Source: Inquilinus sp. Marseille-Q2685
Lineage (GTDB): Bacteria > Pseudomonadota > Alphaproteobacteria > DSM-16000 > Inquilinaceae
NCBI RefSeq assembly: GCF_916619195.1
Contig: NZ_CAKAKL010000002.1
Coordinates: forward strand, 186,001-250,000
DNA length: 64,000 nucleotides
Direction: 5' to 3'
Positions 52,600-61,751 of this stretch are shown here, in pieces. Each line of letters starts with the position of its first letter. Position 1 is the first letter of the stretch. The position numbers and the translations under genes were made by a program. The notes under the pieces are model-generated. The model did not search any database. It had not been told where the DNA came from and worked only from the letters and a program-made list of their open reading frames with translations.

Positions 52600-53664
52600 T
52601 CAGCCGGCCGGGCGCGGCTCCGCCGCCGGGACGATGCCGTCGGCCAGCAGGCCGTGCAGCTGCTCGAGATAGCCGTCCCGGGACCGGGCCGTCGGGTCCG
52701 AGGTCATGACCACGGTCAGGCCGAGATCGGGCACGACATAGACCATCTGCCCGCCATAGCCCCAGGCGTAGTAGACGGGGTGGCCCTGCGCCTCGGTGAT
52801 GAACCAGCCATAGCCATAGGCATGGCCTGTAAAGGGCGACCGGGTGCGCGGCGTCCACGACGCCTCAACCCAGCCTTCCGGCAGCACCCGCCGGCCGTCG
52901 ATCACGCCGCCCCGGCGGTACAGCTCGCCGAAGCGCAGCAGGGCGCGGGGCGACAGCATCATGTCGTTGCCGCCGAAATGGATGCCCTGCGGGTCGCGCG
53001 GCCAGTCCGGGATGGTGATGCCCAGCGGCCGGCCCAGCCAGTCGCGCATCAGCGCCAGCGTGCTGCGGCCGGTCAGCCTGGTCAGGGCCGCCGACAGCAG
53101 GTGGCTGTCGCCGGTCGAATACAGCATCCGCCCGCCGGGCCGGTCGATGAAGGGCCGGGACAGGATATAGCGCACCCAGTCCGGGCTGCTGGTCCAGCGC
53201 CCGTAATTGCGGCCGGAGGTTCGGTCGAGCCCGGCCCGCATCGACAGCAGATGGTCGATGGTGACCTCGGCCAGCAGCGGGTCCGGATCCGCCGGCAGCT
53301 CGGCGGCCAGGATCGGGGCGACCGGCTGGTCGAGCCCGGTGAAGACCCCGCGCTCGATGGCGATGCCGACCAGCGCCGACAGGACCGATTTCGACGCCGA
53401 CTTGATGTTGACCGGCCGGTCCAGCCCGGGGCCGCGGAAAGCGCGCTCCGCGACCGTCACCCCATCCTGGGCGATGATCAGCGCCCGCAGCCGCGGCAGC
53501 GCCGCCGCCTGCCGCAGCACCGGTTCCAGCCGGGCCGGGTCCAGCCGCGGCTCCGGTGCCGTCACGACCGTGGATGCGGGAGTAGCCCGGGCGGCGGAGG
53601 GCGCCGCCGCCAGCACGAGGCCGGACGCGATCAGGGGCAGGAGCCGGGTCCGGAGCCGTCGCAT
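52600..53664 (-). CDS. Serine hydrolase, class C beta-lactamase-related
   Basis: 354 residues with a signal peptide (RLLPLIASGLVLAAAPSAARA, about 8-28, cut near ARA-TP). The SxxK motif is S89-A-S-K92 in NIKSASKSVLSALVG; YSTGDSH (about residue 180-186) takes the YxN place with Thr in the third position, and HAYGYGWFI follows. Such penicillin-binding-protein-like hydrolases include esterases and D-aminopeptidases more often than true beta-lactamases. The lack of a standard YxN argues against a classic beta-lactamase. Periplasmic. Confidence 0.87.
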   Translation of the reverse strand: MRRLRTRLLPLIASGLVLAAAPSAARATPASTVVTAPEPRLDPARLEPVLRQAAALPRLRALIIAQDGVTVAERAFRGPGLDRPVNIKSASKSVLSALVGIAIERGVFTGLDQPVAPILAAELPADPDPLLAEVTIDHLLSMRAGLDRTSGRNYGRWTSSPDWVRYILSRPFIDRPGGRMLYSTGDSHLLSAALTRLTGRSTLALMRDWLGRPLGITIPDWPRDPQGIHFGGNDMMLSPRALLRFGELYRRGGVIDGRRVLPEGWVEASWTPRTRSPFTGHAYGYGWFITEAQGHPVYYAWGYGGQMVYVVPDLGLTVVMTSDPTARSRDGYLEQLHGLLADGIVPAAEPRPAG

Positions 53665-53791
53665 CCCGCGAATGTGGGCCCGGCGCAGCGAAGCGCAAGG
53701 GGCTGTCCGCCCGGGGCTCCTCCGCAAGTCGCATATCCGCCGCCGGCCTCCCGGCCTAGTCTCGGCGGGTTCGCAGCAACGGAGGCCGGTG

Positions 53792-54274
53792 ATGCCGTGG
53801 CGGTGGCTGATCCCGCTCCTGGCCCTGATCGCCGGCCCCGCCGCCGCGCAGGCACCGACGGCGGTGTTCCCGTTCGAGCTGGCCGACACCAGCGGCGAGG
53901 CCGCGTCGCCGGGCCATGACGCGCGGATCGCCCTGGCCACCGAACAGCTGGCCCGCAAGCTGGAGCAGTCCGGCCGCTACCGGCCGGTCGACCTGGCTCC
54001 GCTGGCGGCGAAGGTCGCGGCGACGGCGCCGCGCTACAGCTGCGGCGGCTGCTGGCTGGAGGTGGCCCGGGAGAGCGGGGCGGAGCTGGCGGTGCTGCCC
54101 GCCGTGCACAAGATCTCGACCCTGATCTCGACCATGGACATCTGGGTCGCCGATCTGCGCAGCGGGCAGTATGTCGCCCATGCCCAGGGCCAGATCCGCG
54201 GCGACACCGATGCGGCCTGGCTGCGCGGCGTCGACTTCCTGGTCGACGAGCGGCTGCTGCGGCAGCCGCCATAG
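53792..54274 (+). CDS. DUF3280/DUF2380-like secreted protein
   Basis: 160 residues. A signal peptide (WRWLIPLLALIAGPAAAQA, 3-20) precedes VFPFELADTSGEAASPGHDA, then ATEQLARKLEQSGRYRPVDL, the pattern of the DUF3280/DUF2380 proteins of alphaproteobacteria. A CxxC (YSCGGCW, about 90-96) may form a disulfide. WVADLRSGQYVAHAQGQIRGD is the conserved C-terminal part. The function is unknown. A GGAGG site lies 6 bases before the ATG. It is divergent from the serine hydrolase. Confidence 0.8.
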   Translation: MPWRWLIPLLALIAGPAAAQAPTAVFPFELADTSGEAASPGHDARIALATEQLARKLEQSGRYRPVDLAPLAAKVAATAPRYSCGGCWLEVARESGAELAVLPAVHKISTLISTMDIWVADLRSGQYVAHAQGQIRGDTDAAWLRGVDFLVDERLLRQPP

Positions 54275-54305
54275 AAAAAGGGGCCGGCTGGGGGCCGGCC
54301 CCCTT
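54275..54305. terminator. Bidirectional terminator
   Basis: An A-run, then GGGGCCGGC paired with GCCGGCCCC and a short T end, lies between two converging genes ending at 54274 and 54326. Stem of 9-10 bp, GC-rich, with A/T tracts on both sides: a good two-way intrinsic terminator. Confidence 0.8.
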
Positions 54306-54325
54306 CGCATAGGTCCGTCCGCTGT

Positions 54326-55438
54326 CTACTTGACCGGCTCGAAGGCCGTGCCGACGCGCTTGAACAGGGCGTAGCCGGACTTGGTGCGGTCGCCCTTGGC
54401 GTCATAGGCGATGTCGCCGATCACGCTCTTGTAGTCGCTGCCGTCATGCAGCGCCGCCGCCACCTTCTCCGGATCGGTCGAGCCGGCCTTCTTCGCCGCC
54501 TCGGCCCAGACCTGGACCGCGGCATAGGCGTAGAGGGTGTAGCCGGCCGGGTCGATGTTCTTGGCCTTCAGCGCCGCGACCACGTCCTTCGCCGCCGGGT
54601 TGGTCTCGGGCGGGTTGTCGATGGTCAGCAGCACGCCCTCGCCGGCCGGGCCGACGATCGACCAGAAGTCCTGAGCGTACAGGCCGTCGCCGGAGATGAA
54701 CTGCGCCTGCAGCCCCTGGTCGCGCATCTGCCGCAGCAGCAGGCCGGCCTCGTTGTACAGGCCGCCGTAATAGACGACGTCGATGCCCTGGGCCTTCAGC
54801 TTCGAGATCGTGGCCGAATAGTCCAGCTCGCCCGGCGTGATCGTCTCATAGGCCGTCTCCTTCACCCCGGCGGCGTTGACCACCGCCTTGGTGGCGTCGG
54901 CCAGGCCCTTGCCGTAGGTGGTCGAATCCTGGACGAAGGCGATCTTCTTGTCCTTGAACTTCTCGGCGATGTAGGCGCCGGCGACCTTGCCCTGCTGGTC
55001 GTCGCGGACGACGGTGCGGAACACGGTCTTGTAGCCCTTCTCGGTCAGGTCCACCGCGGTGGCCGAGGGGGTGATCATGATGATCCCTTCCTCGTCATAG
55101 ACCGGGGCGGCGGCGACGGTGGCGCCCGACAGGGTGTGGCCGACGACCGCGACGACCTTCTTGTTGACCATATCGTTGGCGACCTGCACGGCCTGGCGCG
55201 GATCGCCGGCATCGTCGCCGAACTCGACCACGATCTTCTCGCCATTGACCCCGCCGGCGGCGTTGATCGCCTCGACCGCCGCTTCCACGCCGCGCCGCTC
55301 CTGCAGACCGTAAGGCGCGTTGCCGCCGCTCAGCACGAAGGCGGCCCCGATGGTGACGTCGGCCCAGGCGGCCGATCCGCCGAAGACGGTGGCCAAGGCC
55401 AGGGCCGAGGCCATCGTCCCGCTGCGGAATCTGCTCAT
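54326..55438 (-). CDS. Branched-chain amino acid ABC transporter binding protein, LivK-like
   Basis: 370 residues. A signal peptide (cut near AWA-DV, residue 26) precedes VTIGAAFVLSGGNAPYGLQE, then AAVEAINAAGGVNGEKIVVE and VGHTLSGATVAAAPVYDEEG, the Peripla_BP_6 fold. It binds leucine-type amino acids or a related ligand for a Liv-type importer. No LivHMGF genes are in the window, so it is either a stray or part of an operon whose remaining genes lie elsewhere. The gene is 199 bp downstream of the nag operon end. Confidence 0.92.
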   Translation of the reverse strand: MSRFRSGTMASALALATVFGGSAAWADVTIGAAFVLSGGNAPYGLQERRGVEAAVEAINAAGGVNGEKIVVEFGDDAGDPRQAVQVANDMVNKKVVAVVGHTLSGATVAAAPVYDEEGIIMITPSATAVDLTEKGYKTVFRTVVRDDQQGKVAGAYIAEKFKDKKIAFVQDSTTYGKGLADATKAVVNAAGVKETAYETITPGELDYSATISKLKAQGIDVVYYGGLYNEAGLLLRQMRDQGLQAQFISGDGLYAQDFWSIVGPAGEGVLLTIDNPPETNPAAKDVVAALKAKNIDPAGYTLYAYAAVQVWAEAAKKAGSTDPEKVAAALHDGSDYKSVIGDIAYDAKGDRTKSGYALFKRVGTAFEPVK

Positions 55439-55572
55439 GCGAATCTCCCCTCTTCATCCCGGCGGGCCGGATGCCCGCACTTTGGGCAGAGGGTAAAGCG
55501 ATTGCGGGCCCGGCGTGAATTCGTTTGTTACAGAATCGGCGTTTCGACCCGTCCGGATTTCGTTTCGATCGG

Positions 55573-55611
55573 CCGGCCGGGGAATTCCGTCAGGAAAGTA
55601 TCCCCGGCCGG
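55573..55611 (-). terminator. Possible terminator of the nag operon
   Basis: CCGGCCGGGGA (55573-55583) pairs with TCCCCGGCCGG (55601-55611) over 11 bp, with a nested TTCC/GGAA in the loop. It lies about 27 bp behind the last nag gene. No T-run follows. Confidence 0.5.
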
Positions 55612-55637
55612 GCGCGATTGATCGGATTTGAGCCGAA

Positions 55638-56678
55638 TCAGACCGTCTCGGTCACCTTGCTCAGGTTGCGCGGTGCGTCGGGCGACAGGCCGCGGGCCTC
55701 GGACAGGGCGGCGACGAAGGGATAGAAGGCGCCGATCGCCAGGATCGGGTCCAGCGCCGGGTGCAGCGGCGGCGGCAGCGGCAGCGACGCGCCCCCGACC
55801 CCCGGCGCGCCCGCCAGCAGGACCTCGGCGCCCAGGCCGCGGAACTCCGCCGCCATCTTCAGCACGCTCTCGCGCCCGCCGTCGTTCGGGGCATAGGCCA
55901 GCACCGGGTAGCCGGCTTCGACCAGCGCCTTGGGCCCGTGCATGATCTCGGCCGCGCTCATCGCCTCGGCCTGCAGGATGCAGGTCTCCTTGAACTTCAG
56001 CGCGCTCTCCTGCGCGATCGCCAGGTTCAGGCCTCGGCCGGCGACCATCATCCGGTCGGCCTTCGCCAGCGCCTCGATGGCGGGCGACCAGTCGCTGCGC
56101 ACGGCGGTCTCCAGCGCCTCGGGCAGGCGCTGCAGGGCGGCCTTCAGCTCCACATCCTCGGCCCATTCGGCCACCAGCCGGGCGGCGGCGACCAGGCTGG
56201 CGATGTAGGATTTGGTCGCGGCCACGGCGCGCTCGCGCCCGGCATGCTGGTCCAGGACGATCTCCGCGGCCTGGGCGGCCGGGCTGTCGGTCGAGTTCAG
56301 CACGGCGACGGTCAGGGCCCCGCGCTCGCGGGCGCGGCGCACCGGCGTCACCAGGTCCGGGCTGCGGCCGGATTGCGACACGGCGATGGCCAGGCTGCCC
56401 TTCAGGTCCAGGTCGGAATGGCCCAGCGTCTCCAGCGAAGGCGGCAGCGAGGCGGTGACCACGCCCAGCCGGCTGCCCAGCAGATAGGCGGCATAGGTCG
56501 CGGCGTGGTCGGAGCTGCCGCGGGCGATGGTCACGGCGAAGCGCGGCCGGTCGGCGCGCAGCCGGGCGGCCAGGTCGCGGACCAGATCCGCGTCGGCGGC
56601 CAGGAGGTCGGCGATGCGGGCCGGGGCCTCGCGCGCCTCCTCAAGCATGATCGAGGTCAATCGACTCTCCTTCGACAT
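55638..56678 (-). CDS. SIS-domain glucosamine-6-phosphate deaminase-like protein (NagB-II type)
   Basis: 346 residues with two SIS domains: ARGSSDHAATYAAYLLGSRL (about 53-72) and MMVAGRGLNLAIAQESALKF (about 208-228). The GLNLAIAQESALKFKE and NSTDSPAAQAAEIVLDQHAG stretches resemble the isomerase half of GlmS. The SIS type is known to replace hexameric NagB in several proteobacteria (NagB-II) and turns glucosamine-6-P into fructose-6-P and ammonia. It overlaps the nagA stop region (start at 56678 inside nagA end), consistent with the nag operon. Confidence 0.88.
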   Translation of the reverse strand: MSKESRLTSIMLEEAREAPARIADLLAADADLVRDLAARLRADRPRFAVTIARGSSDHAATYAAYLLGSRLGVVTASLPPSLETLGHSDLDLKGSLAIAVSQSGRSPDLVTPVRRARERGALTVAVLNSTDSPAAQAAEIVLDQHAGRERAVAATKSYIASLVAAARLVAEWAEDVELKAALQRLPEALETAVRSDWSPAIEALAKADRMMVAGRGLNLAIAQESALKFKETCILQAEAMSAAEIMHGPKALVEAGYPVLAYAPNDGGRESVLKMAAEFRGLGAEVLLAGAPGVGGASLPLPPPLHPALDPILAIGAFYPFVAALSEARGLSPDAPRNLSKVTETV

Positions 56679-57741
56679 GGACGCCCGTGACCCGCAGGTC
56701 GGCGTCGAGAACGACGATGTCCGCCCAGGCGCCGGGCGCCAGGCGGCCGCGATCGGCCAGGCCGAGATAGTCGGCGGCCAGGGTCGAGGTGCGGCGCGAC
56801 GCCTCCTCCGGCGCCAGGCCGATGGCGACGAAGTTGGCGAAGGCGCGGTCCATGGTCAGGCAGCTGCCGGCCAGGGTGCCGTCGTCCAGCCGCACGCCGT
56901 TGCCGCATTTGCGCACCGTGTAGCGGCCCAGCCGATAGTCGCCGTCCGGCATGCCGCTGGCGGCGGTGGCGTCGGTGACGGCGTAGAGCTGCGGGATCGC
57001 CCGCAGCGCCGCGCGGATGGCGCCGGGATGGACGTGCAGCAGGTCGGGGATCAGCTCGGCATGCTCGGCATGGGCCAGGGCGGCGCCGACGATGCCGGGG
57101 GCGCGGTGGTGCAGCGCCGTCATGGCGTTGAACATATGGGTGACGCCGTCGACCCCGCGCGAGAAGGCTTCGGCCGCGGTCTCGTAGTCGCAGGAGGAAT
57201 GGCCCAGCTGCACCCGGATGTCTCGGGCCGCCAGGAAGGCCTGCAGGCTGCCGTCGGGGTCGGCCTCCGGCGCCCAGGTGACGACCCGGATGTCGGCGCG
57301 GTCGCAGAAATCCGCCATGCGCACGAGGTCGGCGGGGATGGCATAGGGCGGCTGGGCGCCCAGCCGGTCCGGGCTGATGAACGGGCCTTCCAGATGCACG
57401 CCCAGCACCCGCGCTTCGCCCGGCCGCCGTCCCGCGATCACCCGGCCGGCGCCGTCCAGCGCCGTCTCGATCTCCTCGACCGGCGAGGTCATGGTGGTGG
57501 CCAGCAGCGACGTCGTCCCGTGCCGAGCATGCGTGCGGGCCAGGGTGCGGATCGCGGCCTCGCCCTCCATGGCGTCGGCGCCGCCGCCGCCATGGCAGTG
57601 CAGGTCGATGAAGCCCGGGACGATCATCGGGCCTTCGACGCCGTCGACCGGTTCGATGCTGCGGATATGGCTGTCGAAGCCGATCCGGCCGGCGACCCAG
57701 CCGTGCGGCGTCAGGATCCGGCCTTCGAGGGTCTTGGTCAT
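56641..57741 (-). CDS. nagA: N-acetylglucosamine-6-phosphate deacetylase
   Basis: 366 residues. The metal motif HCHGGGGADAM (48-58), HLEGPFISPDRLGAQPPYAI (about 110-129), GHSSCDYETAAEA with the metal His, and HMFNAMTALHHRAPG and DATAASGMPDG supply the amidohydrolase site. It releases acetate from GlcNAc-6-P. It overlaps nagK by 4 bases (ATGA at 57738-57741) and the SIS gene by 38. Confidence 0.95.
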   Translation of the reverse strand: MTKTLEGRILTPHGWVAGRIGFDSHIRSIEPVDGVEGPMIVPGFIDLHCHGGGGADAMEGEAAIRTLARTHARHGTTSLLATTMTSPVEEIETALDGAGRVIAGRRPGEARVLGVHLEGPFISPDRLGAQPPYAIPADLVRMADFCDRADIRVVTWAPEADPDGSLQAFLAARDIRVQLGHSSCDYETAAEAFSRGVDGVTHMFNAMTALHHRAPGIVGAALAHAEHAELIPDLLHVHPGAIRAALRAIPQLYAVTDATAASGMPDGDYRLGRYTVRKCGNGVRLDDGTLAGSCLTMDRAFANFVAIGLAPEEASRRTSTLAADYLGLADRGRLAPGAWADIVVLDADLRVTGVHVEGESIDLDHA

Positions 57742-58631
57742 GCGTCGCTCCAGGCTTCGCCGGGGGCCAGGGACCGGGCCAGCAGCACGGCGCCGTCGCG
57801 GGCGTCGCCCTGCGGCGGGCGCAGCCGGGCGACGATCGTCGGGTCCATATAGGGGCGCAGCGGCGCCGCCAGGCTGCCGCCGGCACAGAAGGGCAGGGTG
57901 CCGTCCGGGTCGAGCGCGCGGGCCAGCCGGTCGACCTCATGTCCGGCCTGCCGCATCAGCCGCGCCGCGGCGGGGTCGCCCTCGCCCGCCAGCCGCACCA
58001 CGATCGGCGCCAGCGTGGCGTATTTGGTCGACGGCGCCTGATAGGTCCAGGACAGCAGCTCCGGCGGGGTGGCGCCGCAGGTCTCGAACATGGCCCGGTG
58101 CAAGGCGGAGCCGCCGGGCGGGTCGACGTCCCGGCCGTCCAGCAGCTGCAGCGCCTCGCCCAGCGCCTTCAGGCCCAGCCAGGCGCCGCTGCCCTCGTCG
58201 CCGACCGGAAGGCCCCAGCCGCCGACCTGGCGGGTGGTGCCGTCGGCATACAGGGCGCCGCCGACCGTGCCGGTGCCCAGCGCGATCGCGGCGCCGGGCC
58301 GGCCGCCATGGGCGCCCAGCGTCGTGGCATGGGCGTCGGAGGACAGGCGCAGCCGGGCGAAGCCGGGTGCCTTGGCGCGGAACTCGGCGCGCTTGTCCGG
58401 CCGGCCGGTGCCGGCCAGGCCGCAAGCCAGCACGGCGTCCGAAAAGTCCGCCTCGGCGATTCCGGCGGCGTCCAGCGCGATGCGGATCTGGGCCCAGGCG
58501 CCGTCGACGCCGAGCGTCAGGCTGGACGGGCCGGCCGTGCCCTCGCCCAGCACGCGGCCCTCCGGATCGACGGCGCGGAGCCTGGTGCCGGTCGCGCCGC
58601 CGTCGACGCCGATATGGATGCGGATCGCCAT
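57738..58631 (-). CDS. N-acetylglucosamine kinase, BadF/BadG/BcrA/BcrD ATPase family
   Basis: 297 residues. ASKHA-fold phosphate loops are IRIHIGVDGGATGTRLRAVD (3-22) and AIALGTGTVGGALYADGTTR (about 113-132), and GGWGLPVGDEGSGAWLGLKA is the conserved kinase stretch. It would phosphorylate cytosolic GlcNAc to GlcNAc-6-P for NagA. It is the first gene of the operon, divergent from the RpiR regulator. This family is the usual GlcNAc kinase in alphaproteobacterial nag operons. Confidence 0.88.
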   Translation of the reverse strand: MAIRIHIGVDGGATGTRLRAVDPEGRVLGEGTAGPSSLTLGVDGAWAQIRIALDAAGIAEADFSDAVLACGLAGTGRPDKRAEFRAKAPGFARLRLSSDAHATTLGAHGGRPGAAIALGTGTVGGALYADGTTRQVGGWGLPVGDEGSGAWLGLKALGEALQLLDGRDVDPPGGSALHRAMFETCGATPPELLSWTYQAPSTKYATLAPIVVRLAGEGDPAAARLMRQAGHEVDRLARALDPDGTLPFCAGGSLAAPLRPYMDPTIVARLRPPQGDARDGAVLLARSLAPGEAWSDA

Positions 58632-58771
58632 GCCCTCGGTCCTGGAATGCTGTCGCGCGGGACGCTAGCAAGCCGCGCCGGCAGCGTCACCGCGCCAGAT
58701 GGTCTATACCACTCGTGCTGCGGCCGGGCCACAGCGAATGCCGTTTCCACGCCGCCAGATTTGAGATTATT

Positions 58772-58797
58772 GTTCCAAGACTTGGAACGTTTGGAAC
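58772..58797 (+). promoter_or_regulatory. Operator of the RpiR regulator
   Basis: GTTCCAAG-A-CTTGGAAC (58772-58788) is a perfect 17-base palindrome. A third half-site TTTGGAAC follows at 58790-58797. It lies between the divergent nagK and RpiR genes, ending 8 bases before the RpiR ATG, so repression of the regulator and control of the nag operon are both plausible. Confidence 0.8.
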
Positions 58798-58805
58798 GAA
58801 CCTTC

Positions 58806-59660
58806 ATGGCAGGGACGGAAGCGGCCGCGGTCGAGCCGGCGCCGGACAGCTTCGAGGCGCTGCGGGGCGCCATCGCCGCCCGGTATCCGGCGCTGAGCAA
58901 GCGGCTCAAGACCATCGCCGAATTCGCCCTGGCCCATCCCGACGTGATCGCGCTGGAGACGGTGGCGGTGATCGCCGCCAAGGCCGAGGTCCAGCCTTCG
59001 GCCCTGGTCCGCTTCGCCCAGGCGCTGGGCTTCGACGGCTTCTCCGAGATGCAGCGCCTGTTCCGGGCCCAGCTGGTGGAGAGGATGCCCAGCTACGAGG
59101 CGCGCATCCGCACGCTCGACGCCCGCTTCGGCGGGGCGGAGGCGCCGTCCGGCCCGCTCAACGCCTTCATCGACATCTCGGTCGGCGCGCTGGAGCGGCT
59201 GCGCGGCGACGTCGACCCGGCGGTCTTCGCCCGGGCGGTCGACATCCTCGCGCGGGCGGACTGCATCCATCTGGCGGCCCAGCGCCGGTCGTTCCCGATC
59301 GCGGTCTATCTCTCCTACCTGCTGGCCCAGCTCGACCGGCCGGTGCATCTGCTCGACAATTTCGGCGGCATGCTGGCCGAGCAGTCGCGCGCGATCCGCC
59401 CGGGCGACGCGCTGTTCGTCGTCACCTTCCGCAGCTACGCCCCGGACGTGCAGGAGGTGGCGCGCCGGGCCCGGGCCGCCGGGGTGCCGATCGTCGCCAT
59501 CACCGACAGCGACCTCAGCCCGGTCTATCCGATCGCCGATGCCTGCTTCGTGGTGCATGAGGGCGAGATCGACGCGTTCCGCTCGCTGTCGGCCACCCCC
59601 TGCCTGGCCCTGACCCTCGCCGTGGCGCTCGGCCGCCGGCACGAGGTGCAGGAGGGCTGA
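58806..59660 (+). CDS. MurR/RpiR family transcriptional regulator
   Basis: 284 residues. An N-terminal HTH_6 domain (ALSKRLKTIAEFALAHPDVI, then VAVIAAKAEVQPSALVRFAQ) is followed by a sugar-phosphate-binding SIS domain (ADCIHLAAQRRSFPIAVYLS; ALFVVTFRSYAPDVQEVARR). Such proteins control amino-sugar operons in response to phosphosugars. It is divergent from nagK-nagA-SIS deaminase with a palindromic operator between, so it is the probable regulator of that operon. The ribosome site overlaps the last operator half-site. Confidence 0.93.
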   Translation: MAGTEAAAVEPAPDSFEALRGAIAARYPALSKRLKTIAEFALAHPDVIALETVAVIAAKAEVQPSALVRFAQALGFDGFSEMQRLFRAQLVERMPSYEARIRTLDARFGGAEAPSGPLNAFIDISVGALERLRGDVDPAVFARAVDILARADCIHLAAQRRSFPIAVYLSYLLAQLDRPVHLLDNFGGMLAEQSRAIRPGDALFVVTFRSYAPDVQEVARRARAAGVPIVAITDSDLSPVYPIADACFVVHEGEIDAFRSLSATPCLALTLAVALGRRHEVQEG

Positions 59661-59823
59661 CAAGGCCCCTCCCTCCTTCGGGTGACTCCGTCCGCCTTGT
59701 GGCCGCCTTGCCCGATTTTCCTGTCGTGCCGGATCATCCATCAGACAATTGGGCATGCCGCCATGCATGACCCCGGCGCGGCGCCGCGCGGTACGGCGGC
59801 GACCGGTCGCGAAGGAGGTCCGC

Positions 59824-60957
59824 TTGCTGACACTGCAACAGGCGATGGAGCGGCGGCAGAACAACTTCCACCTGTGCCGCATGATCGGCGCGCTGTTCAT
59901 CATCTTCGCGCATTCGATCCTGATCGGCGGCATGGAGCAGTACTATACGGAGCGGGATCCGCAGTTCCGGTGGGCGCTCATCCTCATGGGGAAGAATGCG
60001 CTGCGTCTCTTCTTCGTCTTCAGCGGCATCATGGTGGCGATGAGCCTGGACCGGAGGTCCTCGCTCAGCGCCTATGCCGCAGCCCGATTGATGCGGATCG
60101 TCCCGCCGTTGCTGCTGTTCTCCGCCGTCATGGTCTTCGTGATCGGTCCGCTGATGACCAGCCTGCCCGTCCTCGACTATTTCAGCCGGCTCGACACCTG
60201 GCTCTTCGTGCCGAAGGCGGCGAGCGGCCTGTTCGTGCCCGGCCTGCCGGGCATGTTCGAGGCCGTGACGAGGTCGACCGAGGTCAACGCGTCGCTGTGG
60301 ACGCTGGTCTACGAGGTCGTCTGCTACATCGTGCTGGCACTGCTGTGGGCGGCCGGGTGGCTCGCACCGCGGCGATTGCCTCTGACGCTGGCCGCCGTCG
60401 CCGCCCTCTACCTGGGCATCACCTTCGGCACCGATCTCCGCCTGGTGGAACCCGTCGAAGCCACGGCCTGCTTCGGCATCAGCTTCATGATCGGCGTCGC
60501 GGTCTATCATTACCGCCGCTGGATTCCGGTGTCGCTCTGGCTGGTGGCGCTGCTCGGCGGCGTGACCGTGCTGGTGCGGGGCACCCCCTGGGCCGAGCCG
60601 GCGTCGATCCTGACATTGACGTTGGCCGGGCTGTGGCTCGCCCTGGTTCCGAAGGGGTGGATCCTCGGCTACGGCCGGGTCGGCGAGCTGTCCTATTCCA
60701 CCTATATCTGGCACTGGCCGATCGGTCAGATCCTGATCAGCCTGTGGCCCGGCCTCCTGTGGCCGCAGCTCTTCCTGCTGATGGTGCTGATCACCCTGCC
60801 GGTGGCCTTTCTGTCCTGGACCCTGGTGGAGCTGCCGGCTCTGCGCCGCATCCCGGCGGCCGCGATCCTGATCCGCCGCTTGGCCGAGGCGCTGCGGCTG
60901 GTGTCTCCGCGCGTGCCGGCGGACATGGCCGCATCGCCGAGCGGCAGCGCGCGTTAG
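59824..60957 (+). CDS. Acyltransferase family 3 membrane protein
   Basis: 377 residues with about ten membrane helices. The start CRMIGALFIIFAHSILIGG has the family's catalytic His, LRLFFVFSGIMVAMSLDRRS is the conserved FxxSG, and ELSYSTYIWHWPIGQILI is the C-terminal motif. These enzymes acetylate or acylate sugars of surface glycans or lipids. The TTG at 59824 is chosen since a near-perfect AAGGAGGT lies 4 bases upstream. The acceptor is unknown. Confidence 0.85.
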   Translation: MLTLQQAMERRQNNFHLCRMIGALFIIFAHSILIGGMEQYYTERDPQFRWALILMGKNALRLFFVFSGIMVAMSLDRRSSLSAYAAARLMRIVPPLLLFSAVMVFVIGPLMTSLPVLDYFSRLDTWLFVPKAASGLFVPGLPGMFEAVTRSTEVNASLWTLVYEVVCYIVLALLWAAGWLAPRRLPLTLAAVAALYLGITFGTDLRLVEPVEATACFGISFMIGVAVYHYRRWIPVSLWLVALLGGVTVLVRGTPWAEPASILTLTLAGLWLALVPKGWILGYGRVGELSYSTYIWHWPIGQILISLWPGLLWPQLFLLMVLITLPVAFLSWTLVELPALRRIPAAAILIRRLAEALRLVSPRVPADMAASPSGSAR

Positions 60958-61679
60958 GGCCAGCGCGCCGCGAGCAGCAGGGTGCCGGCGTCGGTGCAGC
61001 CGTGCAGCCGGCCGTCGTCGAGGATGCGGTCCAGCTCCGCCGCCAGCTCGGGCGCCGGGGCGATGGCCTCCAGGTGCCGCCGGGCCGCCGCCTCCAGCTC
61101 GGCCAGCGGTCGCGGGGTCAGCTCCAGCCGGCAGGCATAGTCGATCTCGAACGGACCGCAGGCGAGCAGCGGGTCGATCAGGTCGTACGGCTTGGGGCAG
61201 GGGTTGTGCACCATGCCGAGCCGGCGGTCGATCCGCTTCCGCCAGCCGTCGAGGTCGCGCATCACCCGCTGCGACGGCAGCGCCTCGTCGTACCAGCCGT
61301 CCAGGACCAGGACGGCGCGGCGGGCCACCCGCGCCGCCTCCCGCAGGGCCCTGGGCAGGTGCTCGACGTGATGGGCGACGTACTCCAGGGTGACGACATC
61401 GAAGCTGCCGTCGGCGAAGGGCAGGGCCTCGGCCCGGCCGGGCTGGACGTCCAGCCCCGCCGCCCTCGCGCGCTCGGCGGCGGCCTCCTCCGGCGCGAGG
61501 CCGACGCCGCGCACCGCGCCGTCGGCGGCGACCGCCCGCAGCAGGGCGCCCACGCCGCAGCCCACATCCAGCACCGAGGCCGGTCGAAGGGCGCGCAGCG
61601 CGGCCAGCAGCTCCTGCCTGCTGTCCCGGGGCGGGCTGGGCGCGGGCTCCGTCCGCGGCACCATCATGGTCGGGGTCAT
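60954..61679 (-). CDS. SAM-dependent methyltransferase
   Basis: 241 residues. Motif I is SVLDVGCGVGALLRAVAADG (35-54), then GVGLAPEEAAAERARAAGLD, FDVVTLEYVAHHVEHLPRAL and AVLVLDGWYDEALP. It is a methyltransferase type 11 protein. The stop overlaps the end of the acyltransferase by 4 bases (convergent). It is divergent from an AraC gene 72 bp away. Substrate unknown. Confidence 0.85.
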   Translation of the reverse strand: MTPTMMVPRTEPAPSPPRDSRQELLAALRALRPASVLDVGCGVGALLRAVAADGAVRGVGLAPEEAAAERARAAGLDVQPGRAEALPFADGSFDVVTLEYVAHHVEHLPRALREAARVARRAVLVLDGWYDEALPSQRVMRDLDGWRKRIDRRLGMVHNPCPKPYDLIDPLLACGPFEIDYACRLELTPRPLAELEAAARRHLEAIAPAPELAAELDRILDDGRLHGCTDAGTLLLAARWP

Positions 61680-61751
61680 GTGGCTCCTCCTCTGGTTGCG
61701 GGGAGCCTAGGCTGCTCAACGGGCGTCCGATACCGTATGATCTGACAGACT

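Noticed and set aside
53180-53664. True class C beta-lactamase
   Set aside because: SxxK is present but the YxN motif is not standard; called serine hydrolase instead.
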